From: Myxococcota bacterium
GTDB lineage: Bacteria > Myxococcota_C > UBA6777
Direction of reading: 5' to 3'
DNA length: 47,498 bases
Assembly (NCBI GenBank): GCA_023150835.1
Contig: JAKLKB010000074.1
Coordinates: forward strand, 1-47,498
How positions within the stretch are numbered: position 1 is the stretch's first letter; every line of letters begins with the position of its first letter. The notes beneath the pieces are model-generated. The model was not told the DNA's origin and searched no databases. It saw nothing but the letters and a program-made list of their open reading frames with translations. Shown here piece by piece: positions 32,544 through 42,573 of this stretch. The translations under genes and the position numbers were made by a program.

Positions 32544-33464
32544 CTATTTCTTGTCCACCCACCCAACGTTGCTGTTATCGGGCGCAACGTAGTTCGGTCC
32601 ATTCGACGAAGTCGCCAACACCACCGCTGTCACGATCCCTCCGACCACGACCAACCCGATCACTGTCCCGCCGATGATCCAAGGTACGTTGTTCGCACGC
32701 ACAAGCTTACAGATCTGGGCTTTTTCGTCCCATGCCGAGCCGACCTTGCAAGCGCAATACATCTGCTTCTTTTCTTTGTAGAGTTCTTGTCCGCCTGTGC
32801 ATTTGCAGCTTGGTTTTTCTTTGAGTGTGAGTTGCATTGGGGCTTCGGCAATCGTGCCTTCGGAGACGACTTTGTCGCCTTCAAACAGGCCGTATTTGAG
32901 GCATTGGTTTTTTTGAATGCCGATCTCGTATTCGCCTTTGGGCAGGTAGATCTCTTTGTTGTCGAGAAGGAAGCCACCTTGTCGTTGTGTGCGTTTAGTA
33001 AAAAGGTCGAAGTATCGGCGTTTATGGGCATTGCTAAACGGACTTTTGGGTTTGATGATCAATTGCAGTTTGCCGACTTCTTCGGGATCGACTTCGGGAG
33101 AGATCTTAAAGACGCCGTAATAATCCTTGAGCTTGCGCGCCAGCCCATCAAGCGCACTTTTTTGGCGTTCGTTTTTGACCAAGCCACGGGCGCGTTCGAT
33201 CATTTGGGCCGCTTTTTGGATATCAGGCAACCAATAATAAGCGTTCGCAAGGTGGTAATGCGCGGCAAAGTGTTGTTGTCCCTTCTCTGTCCGAATCGCC
33301 ACCGTCAGATCTTTGATCGCATCAAAAAACAAACGTTGTTGCATCCGCAACTTGCCGCGCTCGTAAAAGCGCACAAAGTCCGGCTCTGCTTGGGCGTGAC
33401 CGCTCCACAAAAGCACGCCCATCAACCCCAAAACCCATCCTCTATGCCATCCCAATCGATGCAT
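32544..33464 (-). CDS. Exported protein with TPR-like N-terminus and C-terminal membrane anchor (paralogue 2)
   Basis: A 306-aa protein. A signal peptide (ending HAQA, about 25) is followed by a TPR-like region (FYERGKLRMQQRLFFDAIKDL, 30-130). A conserved core has PEVDPEEVGKLQLIIKPKSP and LPKGEYEIGIQKNQCLK, resembling PEGA-like exposed domains. Next is a short cysteine motif (CKCTGGQEL...CACKVG) and a C-terminal transmembrane span (IIGGTVIGLVVVGGIVTAVV). GAGAGG precedes ATG 33464. It is a clear paralogue of the gene at 33651-34592 and lies downstream of it on the same strand, so tandem duplication is likely. Function unknown. Confidence 0.85.
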   Translation of the reverse strand: MHRLGWHRGWVLGLMGVLLWSGHAQAEPDFVRFYERGKLRMQQRLFFDAIKDLTVAIRTEKGQQHFAAHYHLANAYYWLPDIQKAAQMIERARGLVKNERQKSALDGLARKLKDYYGVFKISPEVDPEEVGKLQLIIKPKSPFSNAHKRRYFDLFTKRTQRQGGFLLDNKEIYLPKGEYEIGIQKNQCLKYGLFEGDKVVSEGTIAEAPMQLTLKEKPSCKCTGGQELYKEKKQMYCACKVGSAWDEKAQICKLVRANNVPWIIGGTVIGLVVVGGIVTAVVLATSSNGPNYVAPDNSNVGWVDKK

Positions 33465-33650
33465 CGTTCACCTCTCGTGGTGTCTGTGAATGTTCTTCTT
33501 CGGGTGGATTGTCCCAACCTTCGGCCCAAGACAACGCTTCCTCCCACAGAAGAGACGCCCCAGCATACAAAACCCGCCCCCCACAATCAAGACCACCGCC
33601 CCTCATACGACACAAGATCGACACTTCGTCTCTCTTCAATCAGCACCTAC

Positions 33651-34592
33651 CTACGGGGTGCTTGTTTTGCGCTCCCACAGGTGGACCTTGCCCTTTTCTC
33701 CGATGGCTTGGGCATTGTCCATCTCGCGACTGTTGACGGCGATCACGATGCCCGTGATCACCCCGCCCGCAAGCAACACTCCCGCCCCCAAAAAGATCCA
33801 AGGCAAGGGGTTTGCTGCCCGTGCGATCTCACAGCGCGCTTTTTGAGGGTTCCATGCCGAGCCTGCCTTACAGGCGCAGTACACGCGGTTTTTTTCACGA
33901 AACAGCTTTTGCCCACCTGTACACTCGCAGCTTGGCTTTTCGATCAGCGCTACTTGGGTGGGTTGTTCTTCGATGGTGATCTCACGAAGCAACTCTTTTT
34001 TCTGCGCGAATCCGTACTTGAGGCACTGATTTTGTTGGATGCTGATCTCGTACTCGCCTTTGGGCAAAAAGATCGCCTTGTTGTTCAGCGGAAAACCGCC
34101 TTGACGCTGCACTCGCTTCAAGAAGATCTCGAAGTATCGGCGTTTATGGGCGTTGCTAAACGGGCTTTTGGGTTTGATCACCACTTGCAGCTTGCCGACT
34201 TCTTCTGGATCGACTTCGGAGGTGATCTGAAACGTACCGTAATAATCTTTGATCTTGCGCTTGAGTGCTTCGATGGCTTCTCGCTGGCTGGGGTTTTTGG
34301 CGAGGGCCTCGGCTTGGCTAACGATCTGCATCGCCTGTTGGATATCAGGCAGCCAATAAAAGGCGTTTGCAAGATGATAATGCGCCGCAAAGCTGCGTTT
34401 TCCTCGCCCCGTGCGAGTCGCGATCCGCAGATCTTTGACGGCATCAAAATACATCTTTTGTTGCAAGCGCAACTTCCCGCGCTCATAAAAACGCACATAA
34501 TCCGGCTCGCTCCACGCGCTTCTCCCCCCGCTCGTGATGCTCACAAAAAAGATCCAACCGATCCACCACTTGTATCCGTGCGTTTGAAGCAT
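33651..34592 (-). CDS. Exported protein with TPR-like N-terminus and C-terminal membrane anchor (paralogue 1)
   Basis: A 313-aa protein with the same layout as its downstream paralogue: a signal peptide (WIGWIFFVSITSGG), a TPR-like region (FYERGKLRLQQKMYFDAVKDL), a core with SEVDPEEVGKLQVVIKPKSP and LPKGEYEISIQQNQCLK, a CECTGGQKL...CACKAGSAW motif, and a C-terminal span (WIFLGAGVLLAGGVITGIVIAV). It starts 41 bases after secA, so the three may form one transcript. The shared cysteine motif near the anchor hints at a metal or disulfide clamp. The role is unknown; linkage to secA may be chance. Confidence 0.85.
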   Translation of the reverse strand: MLQTHGYKWWIGWIFFVSITSGGRSAWSEPDYVRFYERGKLRLQQKMYFDAVKDLRIATRTGRGKRSFAAHYHLANAFYWLPDIQQAMQIVSQAEALAKNPSQREAIEALKRKIKDYYGTFQITSEVDPEEVGKLQVVIKPKSPFSNAHKRRYFEIFLKRVQRQGGFPLNNKAIFLPKGEYEISIQQNQCLKYGFAQKKELLREITIEEQPTQVALIEKPSCECTGGQKLFREKNRVYCACKAGSAWNPQKARCEIARAANPLPWIFLGAGVLLAGGVITGIVIAVNSREMDNAQAIGEKGKVHLWERKTSTP

Positions 34593-34633
34593 CGTTTCCC
34601 CGCCTTGCGTGTGCAGCCCGAAAAATCGGGCAT

Positions 34634-37429
34634 TTAGGGATTGGCCTTGTCTTTTTCATCCTTGCCGTGGCACTTTTTGTACTTTTGGCCTGAACCACAC
34701 CAACAAGGATCATTTCTCCCGACCTTCGGACGTTCGCGACGTACCGTGACAGGTTTGGGGGGTTCTTCGATCTCGTTGCCTTCGCCGTCGATGCTGGTGT
34801 GGCTAAGTTCGAGTTCGTGCTCGCTTTGACGGCGGCGCTCCTCGATCGCTTCTTCGAGTTGCTCTTGGCTACGCACTTCCACATGAAAGAGCTTTTCCAC
34901 CACGGCTGTCTTGATCCGCTCCAAAAGCTCTTGAAACATCTGGAAGGCTTCTTTTTTGTACACCAGCTTGGGGTCGATCTGACGGTAGCCTTGAAGGTTG
35001 ATCCCTTCGCGCAAGTGATCGATGGCTTTGAGGTGATCTTTCCACAAGTCATCGATATCCATCAGGTAAAGCTCGCGCTCGACTTGACGCAAGAGAGGTT
35101 TCCCCATCTCGCGCTCACGCTTCTCGTACTGCTGCTCGATCTGCTTCCACAACATCTGCTCGATGGCTTCGTGTGGATTGTTCGAGGCGATCAACACATC
35201 TTCGTCGATCTCAGGCCGAAGATGGAACAGTCCAAAACAAGCCTCTTCGAGTGAGTCCAGTTCCCACATATCCACGGGCGTTTTGTTCGGACAGAGCCGC
35301 TCGCGCAGCATCACCAACACATCTTCCATCATATCGAGTACGTTCTCGTGGACGTCTTCGCTTGAAAGGATCTCCCGACGCAAACGGTAGATCGTCTTGC
35401 GTTGGATATCCATCACGTCGTCGTATTCGAGAAGATGCTTGCGGATCTCAAAGTTGTGCGCTTCAACTTTGTTTTGGGCGCTTTCGATCGCCCGCGTGAC
35501 CATCCGATGCTCGATCGGCTCGCCCTCTTCCATCCCCATCGCGCCCATCCAATCGCTCAAACGATCCGAACCAAAGCGACGCATCAAGTCATCTTCGAGC
35601 GACAGATAAAAACGGCTCGCCCCCGGGTCGCCCTGACGCCCCGAACGACCACGCAACTGGTTGTCGATCCGCCGCGACTCGTGGCGCTCCGTCCCCAAAA
35701 TAAACAAACCACCCGCTGCAACGACTTCTAGGGCCTCTTTTTTCCACTCGTCTCGACGCTCAAAGATCCGCTTGAAGTCATGCTCCAAAAGATCTGCCAG
35801 CGCTTTACCCATCTCACGGGCTTTCGATTCATCGCCCCTCAAAGCTTCTTTCACGAACCGCGAAGACTCCATCGTTGCGACGTCTGCGCCGTGTTGTTCG
35901 AGGATGCTCTCCACGAAAGGCTCGGGATTCCCGCCGAGGATAATGTCCGTACCACGACCCGCCATGTTGGTGGCGATCGTGATCGTCCCCTTGCGTCCGG
36001 CTTGTGCGACGATCTCCGCTTCTTTTTCGTCGTGCTTGGCGTTCAACACTTGGTGCGGGATCTTTCGCCGCGTCAACATCTTGTGCAAGATCTCAGAGCG
36101 CTCGATCGAGACCGTCCCCACCAACACAGGCTGGCCACGCTGATAACAGTCCTCGATCTCATCCATCACAGCCTCGAACTTCTCTCGCTCCGTTCGGTAC
36201 ACCACATCATTGTAATCCGTACGCGACACTTTTTTGTTGGTGGGGATCACCGTGACATCGAGCTTATAGGTCTTGTGAAACTCGGCAGCTTCGGTCTCTG
36301 CGGTCCCCGTCATCCCCGCAAGTTTTTTGTAAAGGCGAAAGTAGTTTTGGAATGAGATGCTTGCGAGAGTTTGGCTCTCGGGTTCGATCTTGACTTTTTC
36401 CTTGGCTTCGACGGCTTGGTGCAAGCCATCCGACCAACGGCGGCCCGGCAAAGCCCGCCCCGTAAATTCGTCGATGATCAGGACTTCGCCGCTTTTGACC
36501 ATATAATCCACGTCTTTTTTGTACACCGCATGCGCACGCAAGGCTTGGGTGACGTGGTGCAAGATCAAGATGTTCTTGGGATCATACAGGTTTTGCACCT
36601 GCAACAGCCGCTCGACACGCTCCACCCCTTCATCGCTCAAGACCACCGTTCGGGACTTTTCATCGACCGAAAAGTGCAAGCCTTTTTGCAGCTTTGGCAT
36701 GATCGCATCGACCACATAGTACATCTCGATCGAATCATCCGAAGGGCCGCTGATAATCAACGGTGTGCGTGCTTCGTCGATCAAGATCGAGTCGACCTCG
36801 TCCACGATCCCGTAGTGTAGCTCACGCTGCACATATTCTTCGAGCGCAAACTTCATATTGTCGCGCAGATAATCAAAGCCAAATTCGTTGTTGGTTCCAT
36901 AAGTGATATCGCAAGCATAGTTGCGGCGGCGCTGCGCATCGCTGAGTTCGTGCGTGATCGTACCAACACTCAGTCCCAAAAAGCGATAGATCTTGCCCAT
37001 CCATTCGGCATCGCGGCGAGCAAGGTAATCGTTGACGGTCACGAGGTGACAACCTTTCCCACTCAGCGCGTTCAGCGCAAGCGGCAGCGTCGCCACCAAG
37101 GTCTTGCCTTCGCCCGTTTTCATCTCGGCGATCTTGCCCTGATGCAACGAGATCCCCCCGATCATCTGCACATCATAATGACGCATCCCCGTCGCACGCG
37201 CCGAAGCCTCGCGGGTCAACGCAAACACTTCGGGCAACAAACTGTCCAATGCCTCGCCATTTTCGTGACGTTGGCGATAGGTGTTCATCCGCGAGACAAA
37301 CTCATCGTCCCGCAAACTCTTCATCTCGCTCTCTAGCGTGTTGATCCGCGCCAACACAGGGCGCATCTTTTTGATCTTGCGCGCACTGCTTGTGCCAAAA
37401 AGCGAACTTAATATCTTGATTATACTCAT
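34634..37429 (-). CDS. secA: Preprotein translocase ATPase SecA
   Basis: A 931-aa SecA of normal length. It begins [12 protein letters not shown] at ATG 37429; the open frame reaches 37519 without a better start. The Walker A motif MKTGEGKT ends at 110 and the DEAD-like motif is [21 protein letters not shown] and the helical scaffold follow, and the C-terminus has the SEC-C zinc motif ([13 protein letters not shown]). SecA pushes unfolded exported proteins through SecYEG. Many secreted lipoproteins in this window depend on it. Confidence 0.98.
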   Translation of the reverse strand: MSIIKILSSLFGTSSARKIKKMRPVLARINTLESEMKSLRDDEFVSRMNTYRQRHENGEALDSLLPEVFALTREASARATGMRHYDVQMIGGISLHQGKIAEMKTGEGKTLVATLPLALNALSGKGCHLVTVNDYLARRDAEWMGKIYRFLGLSVGTITHELSDAQRRRNYACDITYGTNNEFGFDYLRDNMKFALEEYVQRELHYGIVDEVDSILIDEARTPLIISGPSDDSIEMYYVVDAIMPKLQKGLHFSVDEKSRTVVLSDEGVERVERLLQVQNLYDPKNILILHHVTQALRAHAVYKKDVDYMVKSGEVLIIDEFTGRALPGRRWSDGLHQAVEAKEKVKIEPESQTLASISFQNYFRLYKKLAGMTGTAETEAAEFHKTYKLDVTVIPTNKKVSRTDYNDVVYRTEREKFEAVMDEIEDCYQRGQPVLVGTVSIERSEILHKMLTRRKIPHQVLNAKHDEKEAEIVAQAGRKGTITIATNMAGRGTDIILGGNPEPFVESILEQHGADVATMESSRFVKEALRGDESKAREMGKALADLLEHDFKRIFERRDEWKKEALEVVAAGGLFILGTERHESRRIDNQLRGRSGRQGDPGASRFYLSLEDDLMRRFGSDRLSDWMGAMGMEEGEPIEHRMVTRAIESAQNKVEAHNFEIRKHLLEYDDVMDIQRKTIYRLRREILSSEDVHENVLDMMEDVLVMLRERLCPNKTPVDMWELDSLEEACFGLFHLRPEIDEDVLIASNNPHEAIEQMLWKQIEQQYEKREREMGKPLLRQVERELYLMDIDDLWKDHLKAIDHLREGINLQGYRQIDPKLVYKKEAFQMFQELLERIKTAVVEKLFHVEVRSQEQLEEAIEERRRQSEHELELSHTSIDGEGNEIEEPPKPVTVRRERPKVGRNDPCWCGSGQKYKKCHGKDEKDKANP

Positions 37430-37487
37430 GAAAAAACTCGTGCCGTGTGAGAGGAAACAGGACCCAGCGCTTGTGAAAATCTGCGCA

Positions 37488-37515
37488 AGTATAATGACCT
37501 TTCCCCCAAGCGCAA
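37488..37515 (-). promoter_or_regulatory. Probable secA promoter
   Basis: On the minus strand TTGCGC (37515-37510) and TATACT (37493-37488) are spaced by 16 bases. The start would be about 37480, giving a leader of about 50 bases. Confidence 0.6.
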
Positions 37516-37649
37516 GCATTCCCCTTCACCCACGCAAAGCCGCCGTCTTTCCCTCGCTGTCTTGCGCCGCAAAAAATCCTTGCTTGATCTTCAAAACGCC
37601 GTATCATAAACCCTTGTGACTTTTTTCGCCCACAGTGGAGGAACTAGGT

Positions 37650-38159
37650 ATGGCGGGCCATCAAGACCTCGTCGCTGTCCCCGGAGTTTGTGCTGGACAC
37701 CCCGAACATCCCGAGATGTTGTGGATGTTTGAACGCCTCCCCTCAGGTGTCCTTCGCTTTTTGCGCCTTGAGATCGATTTCCCCGAGCCTGACACCTACA
37801 CACAAGCTGAATTCAAAAAGTTTGATGTCGATATGCGCGGCTTTGAGGGCTGCCCTTATTGTGAAGCCCGACTCTACTTCTTCTGCAAAAAATGCAAAGC
37901 TCTTAGCTGTTTTTCTTGGGAACAGATCAACAGCGAAGGTTTATGGACCTGCCATAGCTGCCATAGCATCTACCGTATGCGCCCCAAAACCACTCCTTTT
38001 CGCGTCGAAGCCCAAATCGGTTCCCAAGATCCCACCCACACCAACCACCCACACGCAGCAAACCTCAACCCACTTCACACGCACACAGGCCACTTCCCCC
38101 CCCAACAAACCGCCAACCTCTCCCCCAACCGCACCCAGTCATGGCATCCCAAAAAGTGA
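37650..38159 (+). CDS. TerY-C-like zinc-binding protein
   Basis: A 169-aa protein. Residues 60-110 hold four CxxC pairs (CPYC, CKKC, with single Cys, CHSC): GCPYCEARLYFFCKKCKALSC and WTCHSC, resembling the TerY-C metal-binding domain that in other proteins follows a VWA domain. Here it stands alone after a short N-terminal segment (PSGVLRFLRLEI). The C-terminal 60 residues are rich in His, Pro and Thr and are disordered. Start ATG 37650 has GGAGG nine bases upstream; GTG 37635 is the alternative. Convergent with the M16-like gene, 8 bases apart. Function unknown; zinc-dependent protein contact is likely. Confidence 0.75.
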   Translation: MAGHQDLVAVPGVCAGHPEHPEMLWMFERLPSGVLRFLRLEIDFPEPDTYTQAEFKKFDVDMRGFEGCPYCEARLYFFCKKCKALSCFSWEQINSEGLWTCHSCHSIYRMRPKTTPFRVEAQIGSQDPTHTNHPHAANLNPLHTHTGHFPPQQTANLSPNRTQSWHPKK

Positions 38160-38167
38160 CCGTCACT

Positions 38168-39814
38168 CTAATCGTCGGTGCGACGGGCACGACGAATCAT
38201 TAGATCCAAGAAAAACCACAGCATCAAGAGACTTCCCACCAACAACACGACCCGTTGCATCGAAAACGCTTCGGGGCCACGTCGCAACATCGACACATTG
38301 CGCAAGTATCGACGCGCCAAGTCCCGAACCTCCGATGTTTTCAACGTATCACTCAACACACGCCAATCGTACGCATAATCCACCGACGAAGGCAGGCGCA
38401 TCTGCGACCACAACAGCGTCGCAGCTTCACGCGCCGAACCCATCCGCTCAGCCCACGACAACGCCGCCTCTTTGCGATATGTCTCCAAATGTCCCACCAA
38501 TGCAGGCGGATCGTACGGGTCCATCAACAGCCCGCCCAAAGCTTTTCGCAGCAAGTCATCGACTTCGGGGCGTTCCATCGCAGGCATCGGAACCAACCAA
38601 AGCACGTACCCAGATTGCGGATAAGGCTGCACGATCCGCTTGGTTTGTGGGATCTCACTAAAACGTTGGAGAAACGATCGTTCCAGTTCTTGTTGACCGA
38701 CATACAACAAAAAATCCAGAGGCAGCACATCTTTGCGGCGCAACGGAGGCAAGAGATACGCAAGCAACAAGTCCTGCGTCAGAAACATCCGCCCTCTTCG
38801 ACTGGTCACAAGATTCTCAGGCGCTCCTTCCGTCGGGTACACCGCAGGCCCTTTCCCTGCGAGTTTCTCAAATGCCGATCGCACCGAAGACAACGCCGCC
38901 TCACAAGACAACTCACCCACCATCAACACGCGCACACGTTCCGCCCGATACAAGGCTTTATGAGCCGCAACCAACATCGCTGGTGTGATCGTTTGATACG
39001 TCCGGCGTTGCCCTCGAAGATACGAACCACGCGGATATTCGGCATAAAAGTATGCGTCCATCCGCTCCTCCAACGAAGCCGCTGGAAAACGCGCCGAACT
39101 CCGCATCAGCTCGCTGCGGATCTGTTGCAAAGAACTCGCATCCACGCCCGACAATGGGGACTCTTGGAGGCGTTGGGCGATATGCCCAAGGATCGTTCCA
39201 AGCGATGCGCTCTGCGCCAACGCATCGATCAACACCCAATCTTTTTGCAACGTCACATGATAACGCGCTCCCCCTACAGCAAGCGGGCTTTTCGCAGGAT
39301 TCTCGGGGCGGCTCAGTCGATACGCCAACAGCTTCGACAACAACCGCGCTTGCCCACGAAGCTTGCGCGGATCTGTCGTCGCTCCCGCTGCCACCGCAAC
39401 GCGCAAACGCAAGACATCACGCGCAGTACTGGCATAACACCACGACAACAGGCCCGTCGAAAGCGACAACACTTTCACCTGCGGATCACGGCGCAACATC
39501 GACGCAGGCAAAAAGGCCTCTGCTTTCGACTTTTTGAGGCTCCCCACTGACGTTGTGGAAACTTGGCCTTTTTGAGAAGCAGCAGATGAGCCGCTGGATG
39601 GGCCTTTTTGAGAAGCAGATGGGCCGCTGGATGGGCCTTTTGGGGAGGCCACAGGGGTTGTTTTCTTCGATAAAACGGGGGGCGTAGGGCGCGATGTGGG
39701 CGACGGCACAACGTGGCGCGGGGGCTGCGCAAGAACAGGTCGAGAACTGGGCGAGGATGGCTGATCTTGCGGAGGGACCGCCAAAAAAAACAAAAAAGAC
39801 AAAAGATGGTGCAT
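38168..39814 (-). CDS. Catalytically dead M16-like peptidase homologue, membrane-anchored
   Basis: A 548-aa protein. A signal peptide (HHLLSFLFFLAVPP) is followed by a proline/serine-rich linker with repeats of GPSSGxSASQK type (about 20-105). The core (110-490) has the fold pattern of M16 peptidases: VAVAAGATTDPRKLRGQARLLSKLLAYRL, LLVAYLLPPLRR and a second domain. At the position of the zinc motif HxxEH there is RLLSK, so the metal site is lost. A C-terminal transmembrane span (VVLLVGSLLMLWFFLDLMI) and basic tail anchor it. GAGGAG precedes ATG 39814. It is likely a binding or partner protein, as non-catalytic M16 subunits often are. Confidence 0.75.
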   Translation of the reverse strand: MHHLLSFLFFLAVPPQDQPSSPSSRPVLAQPPRHVVPSPTSRPTPPVLSKKTTPVASPKGPSSGPSASQKGPSSGSSAASQKGQVSTTSVGSLKKSKAEAFLPASMLRRDPQVKVLSLSTGLLSWCYASTARDVLRLRVAVAAGATTDPRKLRGQARLLSKLLAYRLSRPENPAKSPLAVGGARYHVTLQKDWVLIDALAQSASLGTILGHIAQRLQESPLSGVDASSLQQIRSELMRSSARFPAASLEERMDAYFYAEYPRGSYLRGQRRTYQTITPAMLVAAHKALYRAERVRVLMVGELSCEAALSSVRSAFEKLAGKGPAVYPTEGAPENLVTSRRGRMFLTQDLLLAYLLPPLRRKDVLPLDFLLYVGQQELERSFLQRFSEIPQTKRIVQPYPQSGYVLWLVPMPAMERPEVDDLLRKALGGLLMDPYDPPALVGHLETYRKEAALSWAERMGSAREAATLLWSQMRLPSSVDYAYDWRVLSDTLKTSEVRDLARRYLRNVSMLRRGPEAFSMQRVVLLVGSLLMLWFFLDLMIRRARRTDD

Positions 39815-40176
39815 CGTTAAAACACTCCTCAAGCGCGCAGCTTTGGGTGGAACACAGCGAAAGGCCGCTAACCTAACAACTTTCTGCGCCTTCGACAAGA
39901 CAGAAACACACTTCCAAGAGGACGAAAGCAATCGCCCCCAAAACCCGCAAACAAGCCGATATCTCGATCCGCTTGGGCCTGACGGACAACGCGCTTGACA
40001 AAAGCCCTCGATTGGCTTCTGATCGGCTTTTCATCAACAGGCGTCCTTGTATGCCCTGCAAAAAACACCGAAACAACGAGAGATCTCGCTTTTTCGACAC
40101 ACAACCCCAGCGATTCGCGCCTTACAAACACACCCTCACACCACGCAACATCCACTCCAAAAGGAGCAGCAGACGC
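39815..40176. other. Divergent intergenic region, 362 bases
   Basis: No gene is supported here. It must hold the promoters of the M16-like gene (minus) and the phosphohexomutase gene (plus). The open frame that starts at 39973 continues in frame into the mutase, but its extra 68 residues look non-coding and a clear ribosome site sits before ATG 40177. Confidence 0.6.
39995..40023 (+). promoter_or_regulatory. Possible promoter of the phosphohexomutase gene
   Basis: A perfect TTGACA (39995-40000) is followed 17 bases later by TCTGAT (40018-40023), a weak -10. The transcript leader would be about 147 bases. Confidence 0.45.
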
Positions 40177-42381
40177 ATGGATCGAACAACGATGCTTGAA
40201 AAAGCCCGTCAAGGCTTCGCCACCATCCCACTCAGCGACGCCCAAAAACAACAAGCCCTCGATCACCTTCAACGTTGGTTGAGCGAAGAAACCTTCGCTC
40301 CCTATCAACCCCAACTCCACGACCTGATCGAAAAAGGCGCGTGGTCCTTGCTGCTCGATAGCTTTTACCAAGTCATCCCCTTCGGTACAGGCGGACGGCG
40401 CGGAGCCGTCGGGATCGGCCCCAACCGCATGAATCCCTACACGCTCGCCACCTCCGTTCAAGGACACGTCGCCTACCTACGCCGACTCTTTGGCGACACC
40501 ACCGCTCTGCGCGTCGTGATCGCCTACGATGTACGGCGTTTCCTCGATCTACGCGGCCTCTACAACAAAGCCCTGCCCAACCCTGTCCTCGGCCAACGCT
40601 CTCGCGATCTTTGCGATCTGGCCGCCTCGATCTACGCCGCCAACGGGGTTGAAGCCTTTGTCTTGCCTCCCCACGAACCCACCTACATCTCGACCCCCGA
40701 ACTTTCTTTCTTGATCCGCGCCTACCACGCACACGGTGGACTCAACGTCAGCGCCTCACACAACCATCCCGACGACAACGGCGGAAAGTTTTACAACCAA
40801 CTCGGCGCACAACCCATCGCTCCCGATGATCAAGAGATGTCCGATCTGGTCGAACAGGTCCGAACCGTCCATACCCTCCCCTTTGAAGAAGCCGTCGCCA
40901 AGGGCCTGATCCGCTGGATCGAGCCTGACAAACGCCAAGCCTACATCGACACCAACGCCGCTCTCTCCACATGGCCTCACCCCAACAAAGCCGTCGTCGG
41001 CTTTTCTCCCATGAATGGCGTCGGCTCCACCAGCGTGACGCCTGTCCTCCAAAAAGCCGGATACACCGTCCATATGCTGCCCTCACAAGTCCCCTTCGAC
41101 GGGAGTTTTGAACACGTCCGCTTTCGCGTCCCCAACCCCGAAGTCCGCACCTCGATGATCGATATCGTCGAGTTTGGAAAAGCCCAATCTGCCGACCTTG
41201 TGATGGCTTCCGACCCTGACGCCGACCGCATCGGCCTCGTTGCCCCCGATGCCCAAGGAAACTGGCGATTCTTTACAGGCAACGAGATCGGCGTCTTGAT
41301 CGCCTACCAACTTCTCCACACCCAAAAAACCCAAGGCACACTCCCCAAGCGACCGATCATCATCAAAACCGAAGTCACCACCGACCTGTTGCGCCGCCTC
41401 ACCGAATCCTACGGTGGGCATTGTGTGAGCCACCTGCTCGTTGGATGTAAGTTTATCGCCGACGTCATGCACAACCTCGAAACCAAAGGCGCTTTCCTCG
41501 ATCTCCAAGGCTCACTCCACGATGTGATCATGGGAACCGAAGAAAGCCACGGTGTCCTCATCTCCAAAGATATCCGCGACAAAGACGCCGCTGGAGCCGC
41601 CTTGATCCTCGCTGATCTCGCAAGCCGCATGAAAGCCGAAGGCCGCACCTTGGTCGATGCCATCGACGATATCTACCAACAACACGGCTACTACGCCAAC
41701 ACCCAAGTCTCGATGGTCATGGAAGGCGCCATCGGACTCGCTCGCATCCGCGATATGCAAAGTGCCTTGCGCCAAGATCCTCCCAAAAACATCGGGGGGA
41801 TCGCCGTCAAAAAGTTCTTTGATCATTGGCGCGAAGACGGCATCTTTGGCCCCATCCGCTCCACCACCGATCAAAGCGCTCGCAACGTCCTCGTCTTCCA
41901 CCTCGAAGACGATATCCGCGTCGTCTTGCGACCTTCTGGCACCGAACCCAAGGCCAAACTCTACCTCGAAGTCGTCTCTCCACCCTCTGCGGATCGCAAC
42001 GAATTGCGCCAACGCATCGAAGAAACCGAAGCTCGCGCTCGACGCCTCGGAACCCTCTTCACCCAACAGATCTTGCGCAAGATCGGCGTTGACCTCCCCG
42101 ATTATGCCCTTGCCATCCCCGATATCGTCTCCATCGATCTCAAAGAACGCTTCGCCAAAGAAGTCGTCAGCGCGTGGTTTGACAAAGCCCTCGCTCTCCG
42201 AGACACCGAACAAGCCGAAACCCTACTCACCGCACACCTCAAATCGCTCTTCGCTGCTCTTGGCCGTCCTCCCGCCATGTTCACCGACGGAATGCGCGCC
42301 TATCTCTCCACGCTCACCGAAAGATCTGCCCCACCAGACACCCTCGCCCTCATGCGCGCTTCTTGCGATAGCCTCGCCTAA
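40177..42381 (+). CDS. Phosphohexomutase (phosphoglucomutase/phosphomannomutase family)
   Basis: A 734-aa alpha-D-phosphohexomutase. The catalytic serine lies in NVSASHNHPDDNGG (Ser194). The metal loop is DPDADRIG (346-353), the sugar-binding loop GTEESHGV (453-460) and the phosphate-binding loop RPSGTEPKAK (about 585). Near the N-terminus, PFGTGGRRGAVG is the typical early motif. Usual family members have 450-600 aa; this one has a C-terminal helical extension of about 130 residues with no recognised domain. AGGAG precedes ATG 40177. It interconverts 1- and 6-phosphates of hexoses for glycogen, cell wall or polysaccharide synthesis; the exact sugar cannot be told. Confidence 0.93.
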   Translation: MDRTTMLEKARQGFATIPLSDAQKQQALDHLQRWLSEETFAPYQPQLHDLIEKGAWSLLLDSFYQVIPFGTGGRRGAVGIGPNRMNPYTLATSVQGHVAYLRRLFGDTTALRVVIAYDVRRFLDLRGLYNKALPNPVLGQRSRDLCDLAASIYAANGVEAFVLPPHEPTYISTPELSFLIRAYHAHGGLNVSASHNHPDDNGGKFYNQLGAQPIAPDDQEMSDLVEQVRTVHTLPFEEAVAKGLIRWIEPDKRQAYIDTNAALSTWPHPNKAVVGFSPMNGVGSTSVTPVLQKAGYTVHMLPSQVPFDGSFEHVRFRVPNPEVRTSMIDIVEFGKAQSADLVMASDPDADRIGLVAPDAQGNWRFFTGNEIGVLIAYQLLHTQKTQGTLPKRPIIIKTEVTTDLLRRLTESYGGHCVSHLLVGCKFIADVMHNLETKGAFLDLQGSLHDVIMGTEESHGVLISKDIRDKDAAGAALILADLASRMKAEGRTLVDAIDDIYQQHGYYANTQVSMVMEGAIGLARIRDMQSALRQDPPKNIGGIAVKKFFDHWREDGIFGPIRSTTDQSARNVLVFHLEDDIRVVLRPSGTEPKAKLYLEVVSPPSADRNELRQRIEETEARARRLGTLFTQQILRKIGVDLPDYALAIPDIVSIDLKERFAKEVVSAWFDKALALRDTEQAETLLTAHLKSLFAALGRPPAMFTDGMRAYLSTLTERSAPPDTLALMRASCDSLA

Positions 42382-42427
42382 ATCCTCTCTTTTTCTCCAT
42401 ATCGGACTTGCACGATTGGTTCGTTTA

Positions 42428-42547
42428 TGTGGGGTTGGAACTCCACACCCCGCCATAGACTGTCGCCCCTTGACCCCGTGTTGGCGAAGAGATCACGGAG
42501 CTTTCAAGGCAACAACTCCATCGCTTGAAACACCGCGAACACGGGGG
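42428..42547. repeat. Dispersed ~120-bp repeat, copy 2
   Basis: It starts TGTGGGGTTGGAACTCCACA and continues CCCCGCCATAGACTG, CCCCTTG and GAGATCACG, ending CGCTTGAAACACCGCGAACA, closely matching 20461-20581. It fills the gap between the mutase and the carbinolamine dehydratase gene. Confidence 0.85.
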
Positions 42548-42573
42548 GATTTCTCTGCCTCCCCAAAAATCAC

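Noticed and set aside
31860-34637. 925-aa plus-strand frame opposite the TPR paralogues
   Set aside because: Out-of-frame shadow of the cysteine-rich gene and antisense of two well-supported genes.
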